Positions 1 to 5,956 of a stretch of DNA of 7,931 nt are shown here, one piece after another. Both the position numbers and the translations under genes were made by a program. The notes beneath the pieces are model-generated. The model made no database searches. It was not told where the DNA came from and worked only from the letters and a program-made list of their open reading frames with translations. The first letter of the stretch is position 1. Each line of letters starts with the position of its first letter. The stretch is from DASPKW01 sp038244055 (GTDB lineage Bacteria > Planctomycetota > Phycisphaerae > Tepidisphaerales > Tepidisphaeraceae). The stretch spans positions 1 through 7,931 of the forward strand of contig JBBRTW010000348.1 in assembly GCA_038244055.1 (NCBI GenBank), in the 5' to 3' direction.

Positions 1-2
1 GA

Positions 3-719
3 AGCGGCCTCACATCGCTACCTTTGGGCATTCCGCTTGAAGTTGAGCTTGAGCTACCGCTTTGGAGTCAACTTGTTCGATGGGCGGCCGAAAACCCCGC
101 TGAAGCGATCAAATACTTTCTGGAAAAACATCCGACGGATTGGCTTCGGCCGGGCGATTCGATTGAACTCTCAGAGGGAGATCGGGTGGTTGCGCGCGGC
201 GAAATTACGGCGGTGTTTCTTGATCAGTGGCAAGAATTCGGCGACGATCCCATCCCAGTGAATGCTGAACGACGATTCGTAATCCAAACGTCTGAGCCCG
301 ACTTTTACACTGGAATAACAGCTCAAGGTCACCAAGTTCTGATGGGATGTCTCTGTGCGGATTTCGTATTCCTATTGGAATTCAGCGGCGATGGCGCGTT
401 CATTCAAAGGGTTCAGGAGCCGATTCGTTATAGCGGCCCCACGGTACTTGACCCGTGCGAGCCTGAGTTCCTGGCAAGTGTCAACGATGCAATCCGTCGG
501 CTCCGAGAAAGGCTTGGGATAATGCCGGCACCCGTCCGCGTTCAGAAATTCAACGACGAAGGGATCATTGTTTCGGAGTTGCCTGATTATTTAACAGGTG
601 AAGATCAATCTGCGGAACTGATCGATGAACGGAACAAGTGGCGCGAGAAAGGCATGTTTGTGCTATGGTGGGGTAAGGACTTTTGGATGGATGCTGACGG
701 TTCGGTAGATTCAACTTGA
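3..719 (+). CDS. Hypothetical protein, 5' end outside the window
   Basis: I do not recognise this family. The frame is open to the left edge. The first possible start inside the window is a TTG at 24 with no ribosome binding site before it, so the true start is probably upstream. From that TTG the product would be 231 residues. It is soluble, with no signal peptide or membrane segment. Visible blocks are a Trp-rich N-terminal helix (LWSQLVRWAAENPAEA), a compact strand-rich stretch RPGDSIELSEGDRVVARGEITAVF, a hydrophobic core around GCLCADFVFLLEF, a helix near ASVNDAIRRLRERLG, and a Trp-rich C-terminus (FVLWWGKDFWMDADG). Base composition is more even than in the downstream housekeeping genes, which suggests accessory DNA. 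A degraded copy of its RVVARG region follows the stop codon. Small soluble genes that duplicate side by side are common among immunity proteins of polymorphic toxins, but nothing here proves that role. Confidence 0.7.
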   Translation, partial: SGLTSLPLGIPLEVELELPLWSQLVRWAAENPAEAIKYFLEKHPTDWLRPGDSIELSEGDRVVARGEITAVFLDQWQEFGDDPIPVNAERRFVIQTSEPDFYTGITAQGHQVLMGCLCADFVFLLEFSGDGAFIQRVQEPIRYSGPTVLDPCEPEFLASVNDAIRRLRERLGIMPAPVRVQKFNDEGIIVSELPDYLTGEDQSAELIDERNKWREKGMFVLWWGKDFWMDADGSVDST

Positions 720-725
720 ACGGGT

Positions 726-782
726 TCAGAGGGGGAGCGAGTGGTTGCTCGCGGCCAAATTGCGGCGGTGCTAATTGGATAA
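726..782 (+). pseudogene. Relic copy of part of the preceding gene
   Basis: Bases 726-773 align without gaps to 171-218 inside the preceding gene, with about 40 of 48 positions identical. Both translate to nearly the same peptide: SEGDRVVARGEITAVF in the gene and SEGERVVARGQIAAVL here. The relic keeps the gene's reading frame after the TGA at 717-719 and ends at TAA 780-782. Several differences are silent or conservative, so the copy probably came from a once-functional paralogue rather than a very recent slip. No start codon or ribosome binding site serves it. I infer that a tandem paralogue was mostly deleted, leaving this fragment between the two surviving genes. Alternatively, recombination between paralogues placed it here. 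Confidence 0.65.
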
Positions 783-807
783 GGGCATGAACGACGCCAA
801 GGAGTGT

Positions 808-830
808 CGGGCTTCCCGTGTATCGGGAGG
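808..830 (+). promoter_or_regulatory. Possible ribosome-binding-site hairpin with an alternative fold
   Basis: CTTCCCG at 812-818 can pair with CGGGAGG at 824-830, giving a 7-pair stem with one G-U pair and a 5-base loop. This would hide the GGAGG ribosome binding site of the gene starting at 838. The same CCCG (815-818) can instead pair with CGGG at 808-811 across a 3-base loop, which would free the site. The two folds exclude each other, as in translational switches. The pairing is visible in the sequence; regulation is inference. Confidence 0.35.
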
Positions 831-837
831 AGAGCCA

Positions 838-1287
838 ATGGATGATTGGGCCAAAATTATGCAGAAACTCGATACTCCAGAACGCTTGGACTGGATTACA
901 GAATTCCGTCTTGGGCGAAAATTATACGACTACCTGATGTCTGAGATTGGCGCCGGTCGCGTCAATGAAAATCAAACAGTCAGTGGGATGTATGCTCTGT
1001 TCCGTTTAAGGGGAGTCGGTTCAGACCAGCAAGTGTTCCAACTTCTGCTTGATCTAATGACTGCGACTTCGATTCAGGTCCGTTCTGCCGCCACCAGACT
1101 CGCGCTTGTTTGGGTATTGAAAATCTCGGGAAACGCCGGACATGGAATAATCGCATCCATCGGCGATCCCCGGCTGTATCATGCCGTCATAGTTGCGGAA
1201 CAACTTGGATTGGCGGGCGAAGCGCCATTGTTCATCCGTGAATATCGTCTCGCGATCAAAGATCCAAGTGAAACCGACGAAAACTAG
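838..1287 (+). CDS. Hypothetical small helical protein
   Basis: I do not recognise this 149-residue protein. The ATG at 838 is chosen because GGAGG (826-830) sits seven bases upstream. Earlier in-frame starts (TTG 775, ATG 787) lack such a site and would encode the relic and leader sequence. The protein is soluble and reads as almost entirely alpha-helical. An N-terminal part (WAKIMQKLDTPERLDWITEFRLGRKLYDYLM) is followed by helices resembling HEAT-type repeats (QQVFQLLLDLMTATSIQVRSAATRLALVWVL, then LYHAVIVAEQLGLAGEAPLFIREYRLA). The C-terminus is short and acidic. It follows the preceding unknown gene on the same strand and shares its more even base composition, so the two may form an accessory unit. 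The gene converges on proS with 33 bases between their stop codons. An immunity or adaptor role is possible but unsupported. Confidence 0.75.
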   Translation: MDDWAKIMQKLDTPERLDWITEFRLGRKLYDYLMSEIGAGRVNENQTVSGMYALFRLRGVGSDQQVFQLLLDLMTATSIQVRSAATRLALVWVLKISGNAGHGIIASIGDPRLYHAVIVAEQLGLAGEAPLFIREYRLAIKDPSETDEN

Positions 1288-1320
1288 CCGCCTTGCCGTT
1301 TGCTCACGAGCGTCCACTGC

Positions 1321-2868
1321 TCAATACGCAACCGCAAACAACACCTCCGTCCCCGTCTCTTCCCCGCTGAAAATGCACTTGCCCACCCCCCCCGGCTGAT
1401 CCAGCGGAATGCACCGCACCGTCGCCTTGGTCTGGTCCTTGATCTTCGCCTCCGCCTCGCGGGTGGATTTGAACCAGCAGCGCACGAAGCCCCCCTGCTT
1501 CTCCAGGATCTGCTTCATCTCCTCATAACTCCCGGCCGGGCGGATGTTCTCATCGCGGAATTTCTTCGCCTTCTCGAATAGCACCGCATGCGCCTCCTCG
1601 AGCTTGCCGCGCAGCCAGGCGGCGTTGACATCGGCCGCCTGGATGACCGCCTTGCTGCGGTCGATCCGCTGCTTGAGCACCATCGCCCCCCCATCCACAT
1701 CGCGCGGGCCGACTTCAATCCTGAACGGCACCCCGCGCTGCTCCCAGTGATACTGCTTGTCGCCGGGGCGGACATCGCGCCAGTCCACGATGACCCGCTG
1801 GTGGCTGATCTTGTCGAAGAAATAGCTCTCGATCCCATCGGCGCGCAGCCGCGAACCGGCCGCGACGACCTCTTCCTCCCCCACCAGCGCCACCAGCGCC
1901 TTGCGGATGAACTCGCGCACCTTGGCCTGCTCCTCGGGCGTCTTGAAGATCGGCACGATGGCCGCCACCACCGGCGCAACCTTGGGCGGAACGATCAGCC
2001 CCTCATCATCGCTATGCGCCATGATCATCGCCCCGATCAGGCGGGTGGAGACGCCCCAACTCGTCGTCCAGACGTGCTGCTGCTTCTGGTCCCGTCCGGA
2101 GAATTTGATATCGAACGCCTTGGAAAAATTCTGACCGAGATTGTGCGAGGTCCCCGCCTGCAGCGCCTTGCCATCCTGCATCAGCGCCTCGATGCAGTAG
2201 GTCGTATCCGCGCCGGGGAATTTTTCGGATTCGGTCTTGGTCCCCTTGATCACCGGAATCGCCAGCATGCTCTCGGCGAACGCCGCGTAAACATCCAGCA
2301 TCTGCAGCGTCTCCGCCTGCGCCTGCTCGGCCGTCTCGTGCGCCGTATGCCCCTCCTGCCACAAAAACTCCGCCGTCCGCAGAAACAAGCGCGTGCGCAT
2401 TTCCCAGCGCATCACGTTGCACCACTGGTTGATCAGGATCGGCAGATCGCGGTAGCTCTGCACCCATTCGCTGTACATGTGCCCGATCATCGTCTCGGAA
2501 GTCGGCCGGATGACCAGCGCCTCTTCCAGCTTCGAATCCGGGGCCGGCCGCAGCCCCTTGCCCGAGGGGTCCTTCTCCAGCCGCGTGTGCGTCACCAGGG
2601 CGCACTCCATCGCAAATCCCTCCACATGCTGGGCCTCTTTGGCCAAAAATGATTGCGGGATCAGCAGCGGAAAGTACGCATTGACGTGCCCGGTCTCCTT
2701 AAAGCGGCGATCCAAATCGCGCTGGATCGCCTCCCAGATCGCGTACCCTTCCGGCCGGATGACCATGCACCCTTTAACGGGGGAATAGTCCGCCAGTTGC
2801 GCGGCCTTGATGACGTCGATATACCACTGGGCGTAGTCTTCGCTGCGGGGCTTGATGTTCTTTGCCAT
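1321..2868 (-). CDS. proS: Prolyl-tRNA synthetase, archaeal/eukaryote-like type
   Basis: This enzyme charges tRNA-Pro with proline in the cytoplasm, using ATP. It is a class II synthetase of 515 residues. Motif 1 lies around 38-71, the proline-site RPTSE at 121-125, motif 2 at 154-177 (RWE...FLRTAEFLWQEGHTAH), and motif 3 at 272-283 with Arg276 (GVSTRLIGAMIM). An anticodon-binding domain follows from about 300 (GIESYFFDK, VDWRDVRPGDK, VPFRIEVGPRD). No large editing insert separates motifs 2 and 3, and the protein ends in the C-terminal domain and terminal Tyr of the short archaeal/eukaryotic-like class. Of the four zinc ligands expected there, I see Cys464, Cys486 and Cys498; the fourth position appears to be Ser501. 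The start is MAKNIKPRSEDY because family similarity begins there; the frame stays open for 45 codons upstream. No clear ribosome binding site precedes it. The oxidoreductase gene lies 186 bases upstream on the same strand. Confidence 0.96.
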   Translation of the reverse strand: MAKNIKPRSEDYAQWYIDVIKAAQLADYSPVKGCMVIRPEGYAIWEAIQRDLDRRFKETGHVNAYFPLLIPQSFLAKEAQHVEGFAMECALVTHTRLEKDPSGKGLRPAPDSKLEEALVIRPTSETMIGHMYSEWVQSYRDLPILINQWCNVMRWEMRTRLFLRTAEFLWQEGHTAHETAEQAQAETLQMLDVYAAFAESMLAIPVIKGTKTESEKFPGADTTYCIEALMQDGKALQAGTSHNLGQNFSKAFDIKFSGRDQKQQHVWTTSWGVSTRLIGAMIMAHSDDEGLIVPPKVAPVVAAIVPIFKTPEEQAKVREFIRKALVALVGEEEVVAAGSRLRADGIESYFFDKISHQRVIVDWRDVRPGDKQYHWEQRGVPFRIEVGPRDVDGGAMVLKQRIDRSKAVIQAADVNAAWLRGKLEEAHAVLFEKAKKFRDENIRPAGSYEEMKQILEKQGGFVRCWFKSTREAEAKIKDQTKATVRCIPLDQPGGVGKCIFSGEETGTEVLFAVAY

Positions 2869-3054
2869 GGGACGCGGGATGTTAACGCGGACCGAGCGCA
2901 GAATCACGCGGCGATCTGCCAGCGCAAGAAATGGGTGCCACGCCCCAGCGCCTGAAACCATCCGAATACCCAAGGCGCAATCGCCTGGCCGTGCCGATCG
3001 CAATATCGCGCCCCTCTTGCGAAACCCGGCTCACTATTCGCTGCCGTCGGGATT
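2869..3054 (-). other. Gap between the oxidoreductase gene and proS, with a hairpin
   Basis: No gene is supported in these 186 bases, although the proS frame continues into them without a stop. On the minus strand, CCAGGCG and CGCCTTGG (plus coordinates 2970-2988) form a stem of seven pairs with one bulged base and a 4-base loop. No run of T follows on the minus strand, so it is not a classical intrinsic terminator. It may weaken read-through from the oxidoreductase gene or be incidental. I could not find a convincing proS promoter. Confidence 0.35.
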
Positions 3055-4359
3055 TTATAGATGCCAAGGCCCGCGAATCGCCCGCGACAGCATCCGATTG
3101 GCCCCGTCATCTCCCAAAAACTTCTCGGCCTTGGGATCCCACTTCACCTTCCGACCCAGCCGCAGACAAATATTGAGGATCAGGCAGATCGAGGTGGCGC
3201 GGAATGCCGTTTCGGGGTTGGCGACGGTCAACTGGCGGCTCTTGATTCCTTCCAGCCAGTTGCCGATGTGCCCGCCCGTATCCGCCCAGCCCCGCCCGCC
3301 CGCGCCGCGCAGGCGCAAAATCGACTCGGCCGACGCCGTCACCACATCCGTCTCATCATCGACTTGAATCCACCCGTTCTCACCTTCAAAGCGAATGAAC
3401 CGGTCCTTGAACGCGCCTTTCTGCACCATCACCATTTTCACGCCATCGGCATACGTCGCCCGCACCTCTCCAGTGATCGGCGTATCGCTCATGGCCGTGG
3501 TGTCCCACGTCGCCTCGCCTTCATACTCGATCGGCCCGGTGTCATCGCTGTTGTGACCCCACTGCGAGATATCCGCGTAATGCGCGCCCATATCCGTGAG
3601 CATTCCATCGGCCGTATCGTAGAAATATTGCCAGCCGAGCATCCGCGCGGCGTTGTAATCGTGCCAGGGCGTCTGCCCGAGCCACATATCCCAGTCCAAG
3701 CCCTTGGGCACTGCCTCATTCGGCGTCGGCTTGATGCCGCGGCCTTCCCAGACCTGCCAGATAATCGTCTTGAGCTTCCCGAGAACGCCCTTCTTCACGC
3801 AGTCGCATTGGAACTTGTACGAATCGACACTGCGCCGCTGATGCCCCGCCTGATAAATCGCCCCCGTGCGCTTGCTGGTCTCGACGATGGCCCGGCCTTC
3901 TTCGAGCGTCAGGCAGATGGGCTTTTCGCTGTAGACATCCTTCCCCGCGCGCATCGCCATGATCGAGCCCATGCCGTGCCAGCGGTTGCCGGTGGCGATG
4001 AAGACCGCCTGGATATCGCTGCGCCCCAACAGCTCGCGGAAATCCGCGTGGGTCTTGGCATCGTTGTTCTTGTAGTGCTGATCGATCGTCTGCTTGCACG
4101 CCTCCAGCCGTTTCTCCTGAACGTCCGAAGCCGCGATGCAGCGAATCTCCGGGAAGCGCAGGAAATGCGGCAGAATGCTCCGCGCCCGATTCCCATATCC
4201 AATCACGCCCAGCGTGATCTGGTTGCTCGGCGCAACCGCCCCATCCTTCCCCAGCACCCGCGCCGGCACGAAATACGGCGCGGCCAGCGCCGAGGCCGCC
4301 GCGATCCCCGCCGTCTTGAGCACCTTGCGCCGCGATACGCCATTCCGCTGATTCGCCAT
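3055..4359 (-). CDS. TAT-exported Gfo/Idh/MocA family oxidoreductase
   Basis: This is a predicted NAD(P)-dependent sugar or polyol dehydrogenase of 434 residues. The start is ATG 4359, preceded at seven bases by GGAGG on the minus strand. A twin-arginine signal occupies the N-terminus: SRRKVLK at 9-15, then a hydrophobic Ala-rich stretch to about 28. The protein should therefore be exported folded with its cofactor. The Rossmann domain begins at LGVIGYGNRA (50-59, the dinucleotide-binding turn), with ASDV at 77-80 ending the second strand. The family signature EKPICLTLEEG starts at 145. The C-terminal sugar-binding domain has the GMLTDMGAHYADISQWG segment (252-268), carrying the Asp/His pair typical of the active site. 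Members of this type are greatly expanded in planctomycetes and related heterotrophs that break down complex glycans. The substrate cannot be read from the sequence, and no carbohydrate-degrading gene is visible nearby. proS lies downstream with no evident link. Confidence 0.93.
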   Translation of the reverse strand: MANQRNGVSRRKVLKTAGIAAASALAAPYFVPARVLGKDGAVAPSNQITLGVIGYGNRARSILPHFLRFPEIRCIAASDVQEKRLEACKQTIDQHYKNNDAKTHADFRELLGRSDIQAVFIATGNRWHGMGSIMAMRAGKDVYSEKPICLTLEEGRAIVETSKRTGAIYQAGHQRRSVDSYKFQCDCVKKGVLGKLKTIIWQVWEGRGIKPTPNEAVPKGLDWDMWLGQTPWHDYNAARMLGWQYFYDTADGMLTDMGAHYADISQWGHNSDDTGPIEYEGEATWDTTAMSDTPITGEVRATYADGVKMVMVQKGAFKDRFIRFEGENGWIQVDDETDVVTASAESILRLRGAGGRGWADTGGHIGNWLEGIKSRQLTVANPETAFRATSICLILNICLRLGRKVKWDPKAEKFLGDDGANRMLSRAIRGPWHL

Positions 4360-4535
4360 GGTCGATCCTCCAATGCCCAAACGATAACGCGCATGGGCAC
4401 GGCAATCTACCGACACAGGGATCATTCAGCGGATAACCATCCGCAATGGTGCGAATTTCGCGGCGCGGCACCGCGCAATCCTTTTAATGTGAAGTTCAGA
4501 TAGAGGAGGCAGGCGAGCCCGGCCAGTGCCTGACC
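4360..4535. other. Upstream region of the oxidoreductase gene
   Basis: No gene is supported here. On the minus strand the region should carry the oxidoreductase promoter, but I see no convincing -35/-10 pair. The clear elements are the GGAGG ribosome binding site (plus-strand CCTCC at 4367-4371) and a small perfect palindrome GCGCGG-CA-CCGCGC at 4463-4476, whose 2-base loop is too tight for an ordinary RNA hairpin and could only be an operator-like site. Confidence 0.3.
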
Positions 4536-4648
4536 CAGATTATTCACCACGAAAAAAAAACGAAATGCACGAGGCCAAATTGCTTTACTACTCTTTTCCG
4601 GACTTCTTCGTGCCCTTCGTGTCTTTCGTGGTTCATCTGAATTATTCA
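4536..4648. repeat. Imperfect inverted repeat of 9-base CACGAAnnn units
   Basis: The left arm (about 4536-4574) reads CAGAT, then ACCACGAAA, then CGAAATGCACGAG. The reverse complement of the right arm (about 4605-4639) reads CAGATGAACCACGAAAGA followed by CACGAAGGG and CACGAAGAA. The right arm is a clean 9-base tandem of CACGAAnnn; the left arm is a degraded version with nine consecutive A residues at 4552-4560. About 30 unrelated bases lie between the arms. An 8-base direct repeat ATTATTCA occurs at 4539-4546 and 4641-4648. From memory, ACGAAG-type units of this sort recur between genes in planctomycete and verrucomicrobial genomes, which suggests a REP-like or non-autonomous mobile repeat. 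It starts two bases after the kinase stop codon, so it could also end or stabilise that transcript. Confidence 0.7.
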
Positions 4649-4650
4649 GG

Positions 4651-5517
4651 CTAATTGGCCATCCGTCGAGTCATGGAATGCTCCATGATCTCCAGGCGGC
4701 GGATGACATCGGGCAGGTCCGGGCGCTTGGCCGGCGTGATGCGGACGCATTCCATGGTCAGGTTGGAAAGTTGCTCGGGGACCAGTTTGTTGATCTCCGC
4801 GGGCGTGGCGATCTTGTCGTGAAGGAGGAAGCTGTTCTCATCCTTCTTGAGCGTGAACAGCGTCGGGAAATTCCGCCCCGCCAGCGCCCAGTAAAGGGTC
4901 GCGCCGAAATTGAAAACATCGGTGCGGAACGTGACGGCCTCGCGCTTGACCTGCTCGGGAGCGATGTAGTCGGGCGTGCCCTGGATGCGCTCTTTGATCG
5001 TGCCGGCCTTGCAGGCCTGCCCGAAGTCGATCACCTTGGCCGTCCCGTCCGGTCCGACCAGGATGTTGTTCGGCTTGAGATCGCAGTGGACATACCCCGC
5101 CTGATGCAGCGCCGACAAACCTTTGGCGGTCTGGATAAACACACTGATGATGTCCAATACCCGCGTGACCGGGTTGGTCTCCAGCGGCGCCCCATCGAAC
5201 ATTTCCATCAGAAGGACCGCCTCGGTCACCTTGCCGAGCCAGGTTTTGTTGGTCTTGAGGTCGATCGACTTGCGCAGATTGGGGTGCGACAGGAGCTTGC
5301 TGACCTCATACTCGTTTTCGAGTTGATCCAGAAAGCGGGCATGTTTCTCGGTCTTGCGCTCGACGTGCTTCAGCGCGTAGATCTGGTGGGTGCGTGGATC
5401 GCTGACCACATAAATGAGGCTTCCCGCCCCCTGGCCGATGTAATCGATCACATCGTATCCAAAGAGGTTCTTGGGAATCGACTGGTGGCTGAGACTGTGA
5501 AGATCAATTGCACTCAT
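4651..5517 (-). CDS. Hanks-type Ser/Thr protein kinase, catalytic domain only
   Basis: A predicted cytoplasmic protein kinase of 288 residues. All core elements are present: glycine-rich loop IGQGAG (27-32), ATP-anchoring Lys50 (YALK), helix-C Glu in LENEYEV (66-72), catalytic loop HCDLKPNN (144-151), Mg-binding DFG (164-166), activation segment and GTPDYIAPEQ (180-189), Asp200 of the F-helix, and the late Arg in AKRPDLPDV. The catalytic loop has Cys where most kinases have Arg before the catalytic Asp (HCD), making it a non-RD kinase. Only about ten residues follow the kinase fold: there is no membrane segment, PASTA or other sensor domain, unlike many bacterial kinases of this class. ATG 5517 is chosen because AGGGAG lies about 11 bases upstream; the in-frame ATG at 5541 has no ribosome binding site. 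No phosphatase or FHA gene is adjacent, so substrates are unknown. Confidence 0.93.
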   Translation of the reverse strand: MSAIDLHSLSHQSIPKNLFGYDVIDYIGQGAGSLIYVVSDPRTHQIYALKHVERKTEKHARFLDQLENEYEVSKLLSHPNLRKSIDLKTNKTWLGKVTEAVLLMEMFDGAPLETNPVTRVLDIISVFIQTAKGLSALHQAGYVHCDLKPNNILVGPDGTAKVIDFGQACKAGTIKERIQGTPDYIAPEQVKREAVTFRTDVFNFGATLYWALAGRNFPTLFTLKKDENSFLLHDKIATPAEINKLVPEQLSNLTMECVRITPAKRPDLPDVIRRLEIMEHSMTRRMAN

Positions 5518-5956
5518 CAAACGATCCGCTCCCTGCGGCATGGCATTCCGGTAACGACAACAGACGACCCACAAAACGCGCGGTGGTGATTGCGCTGCCG
5601 CTCAAATGATATACGCCCTAAACGGCGTTCCATTTAACATCGGCAAGGTTTTTAAGTGGATGAAGCAGTGCATTTCTGGCAACTTGGGCTGGCTGGTCAT
5701 TGCTTCCGGAGTGTGCGATTTAAAAAGTCCGCAAAAGGTGCCTTTTATTGGGCTTGAAACGAGGTCATCGGTCATACAAATAAGTGATGTGTGAAAGGTA
5801 AAAGGGTGTGGGCATTATTCCCAGTTACCCAAGTTGGTAATGAACAAAAGGTGAACGGATGCGATGAAATGCCATTCAGGTAGGTAGGTGAACCACTCAC
5901 TTTTTTGCGTTCTCCAATTCATCAGGAAGTCACCCACCCGTTCCGGCCCACTCCCC
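5518..5956. other. Gene-free region between moaA and the kinase gene
   Basis: I see no supported gene; short frames here lack ribosome binding sites and family features. Base composition is more AT-rich than in the flanking genes. Small structures include ACGCC-CTAAAC-GGCGT (5613-5628), AAAAGG-TG-CCTTTT (5733-5746), GGTAA (5797-5801) pairing with TTACC (5825-5829) around an inner TGGG/CCCA stem, and TTACC (5825-5829) pairing alternatively with GGTAA (5836-5840). The word CAAAAGGTG occurs at 5732 and 5845, and a GGTAGGTAGGTG run lies at 5879-5890. The region must hold the kinase promoter and the end of the moaA transcript; I could place neither firmly. Confidence 0.4.

Noticed and set aside
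1302..1322. GAGC/GCTC inverted repeat between the second accessory gene and proS as a shared terminator
   Set aside because: The stem is only four pairs, part of it lies in the proS stop region, and no T-run follows on either strand.
1588..2652. Plus-strand open frame of 354 codons opposite proS
   Set aside because: It is antisense to a clear prolyl-tRNA synthetase, and its composition (rich in His, Arg, Pro, Leu) is typical of a frame opposite a GC-rich gene. It has no ribosome binding site or family motif.
2869..3003. Longer proS starting upstream, with 45 extra N-terminal residues
   Set aside because: The extension has no similarity to the family and no better ribosome binding site; the usual N-terminus begins at MAKNIKPRSEDY.
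3061..4503. Plus-strand open frame of 480 codons opposite the oxidoreductase gene
   Set aside because: It is longer than the real gene but antisense to an intact TAT-signal Gfo/Idh/MocA protein with all family motifs. The Arg/Pro/His-rich translation looks like a shadow frame.
4539..4648. ATTATTCA direct repeats as a definite target-site duplication
   Set aside because: The inverted arms extend past the left copy (CAGAT at 4536-4540) and stop short of the right copy, so the direct repeat is not flush with the element ends. It is kept only as a candidate.
4678..5589. Plus-strand open frame of 303 codons opposite the kinase gene
   Set aside because: It is antisense to a kinase with every catalytic motif intact, and it shows no motifs of its own.
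5606..5794. Possible 62-residue plus-strand protein in the gap between moaA and the kinase gene
   Set aside because: There is no ribosome binding site, no recognisable domain, and it lies in a repeat-bearing AT-richer intergenic stretch.
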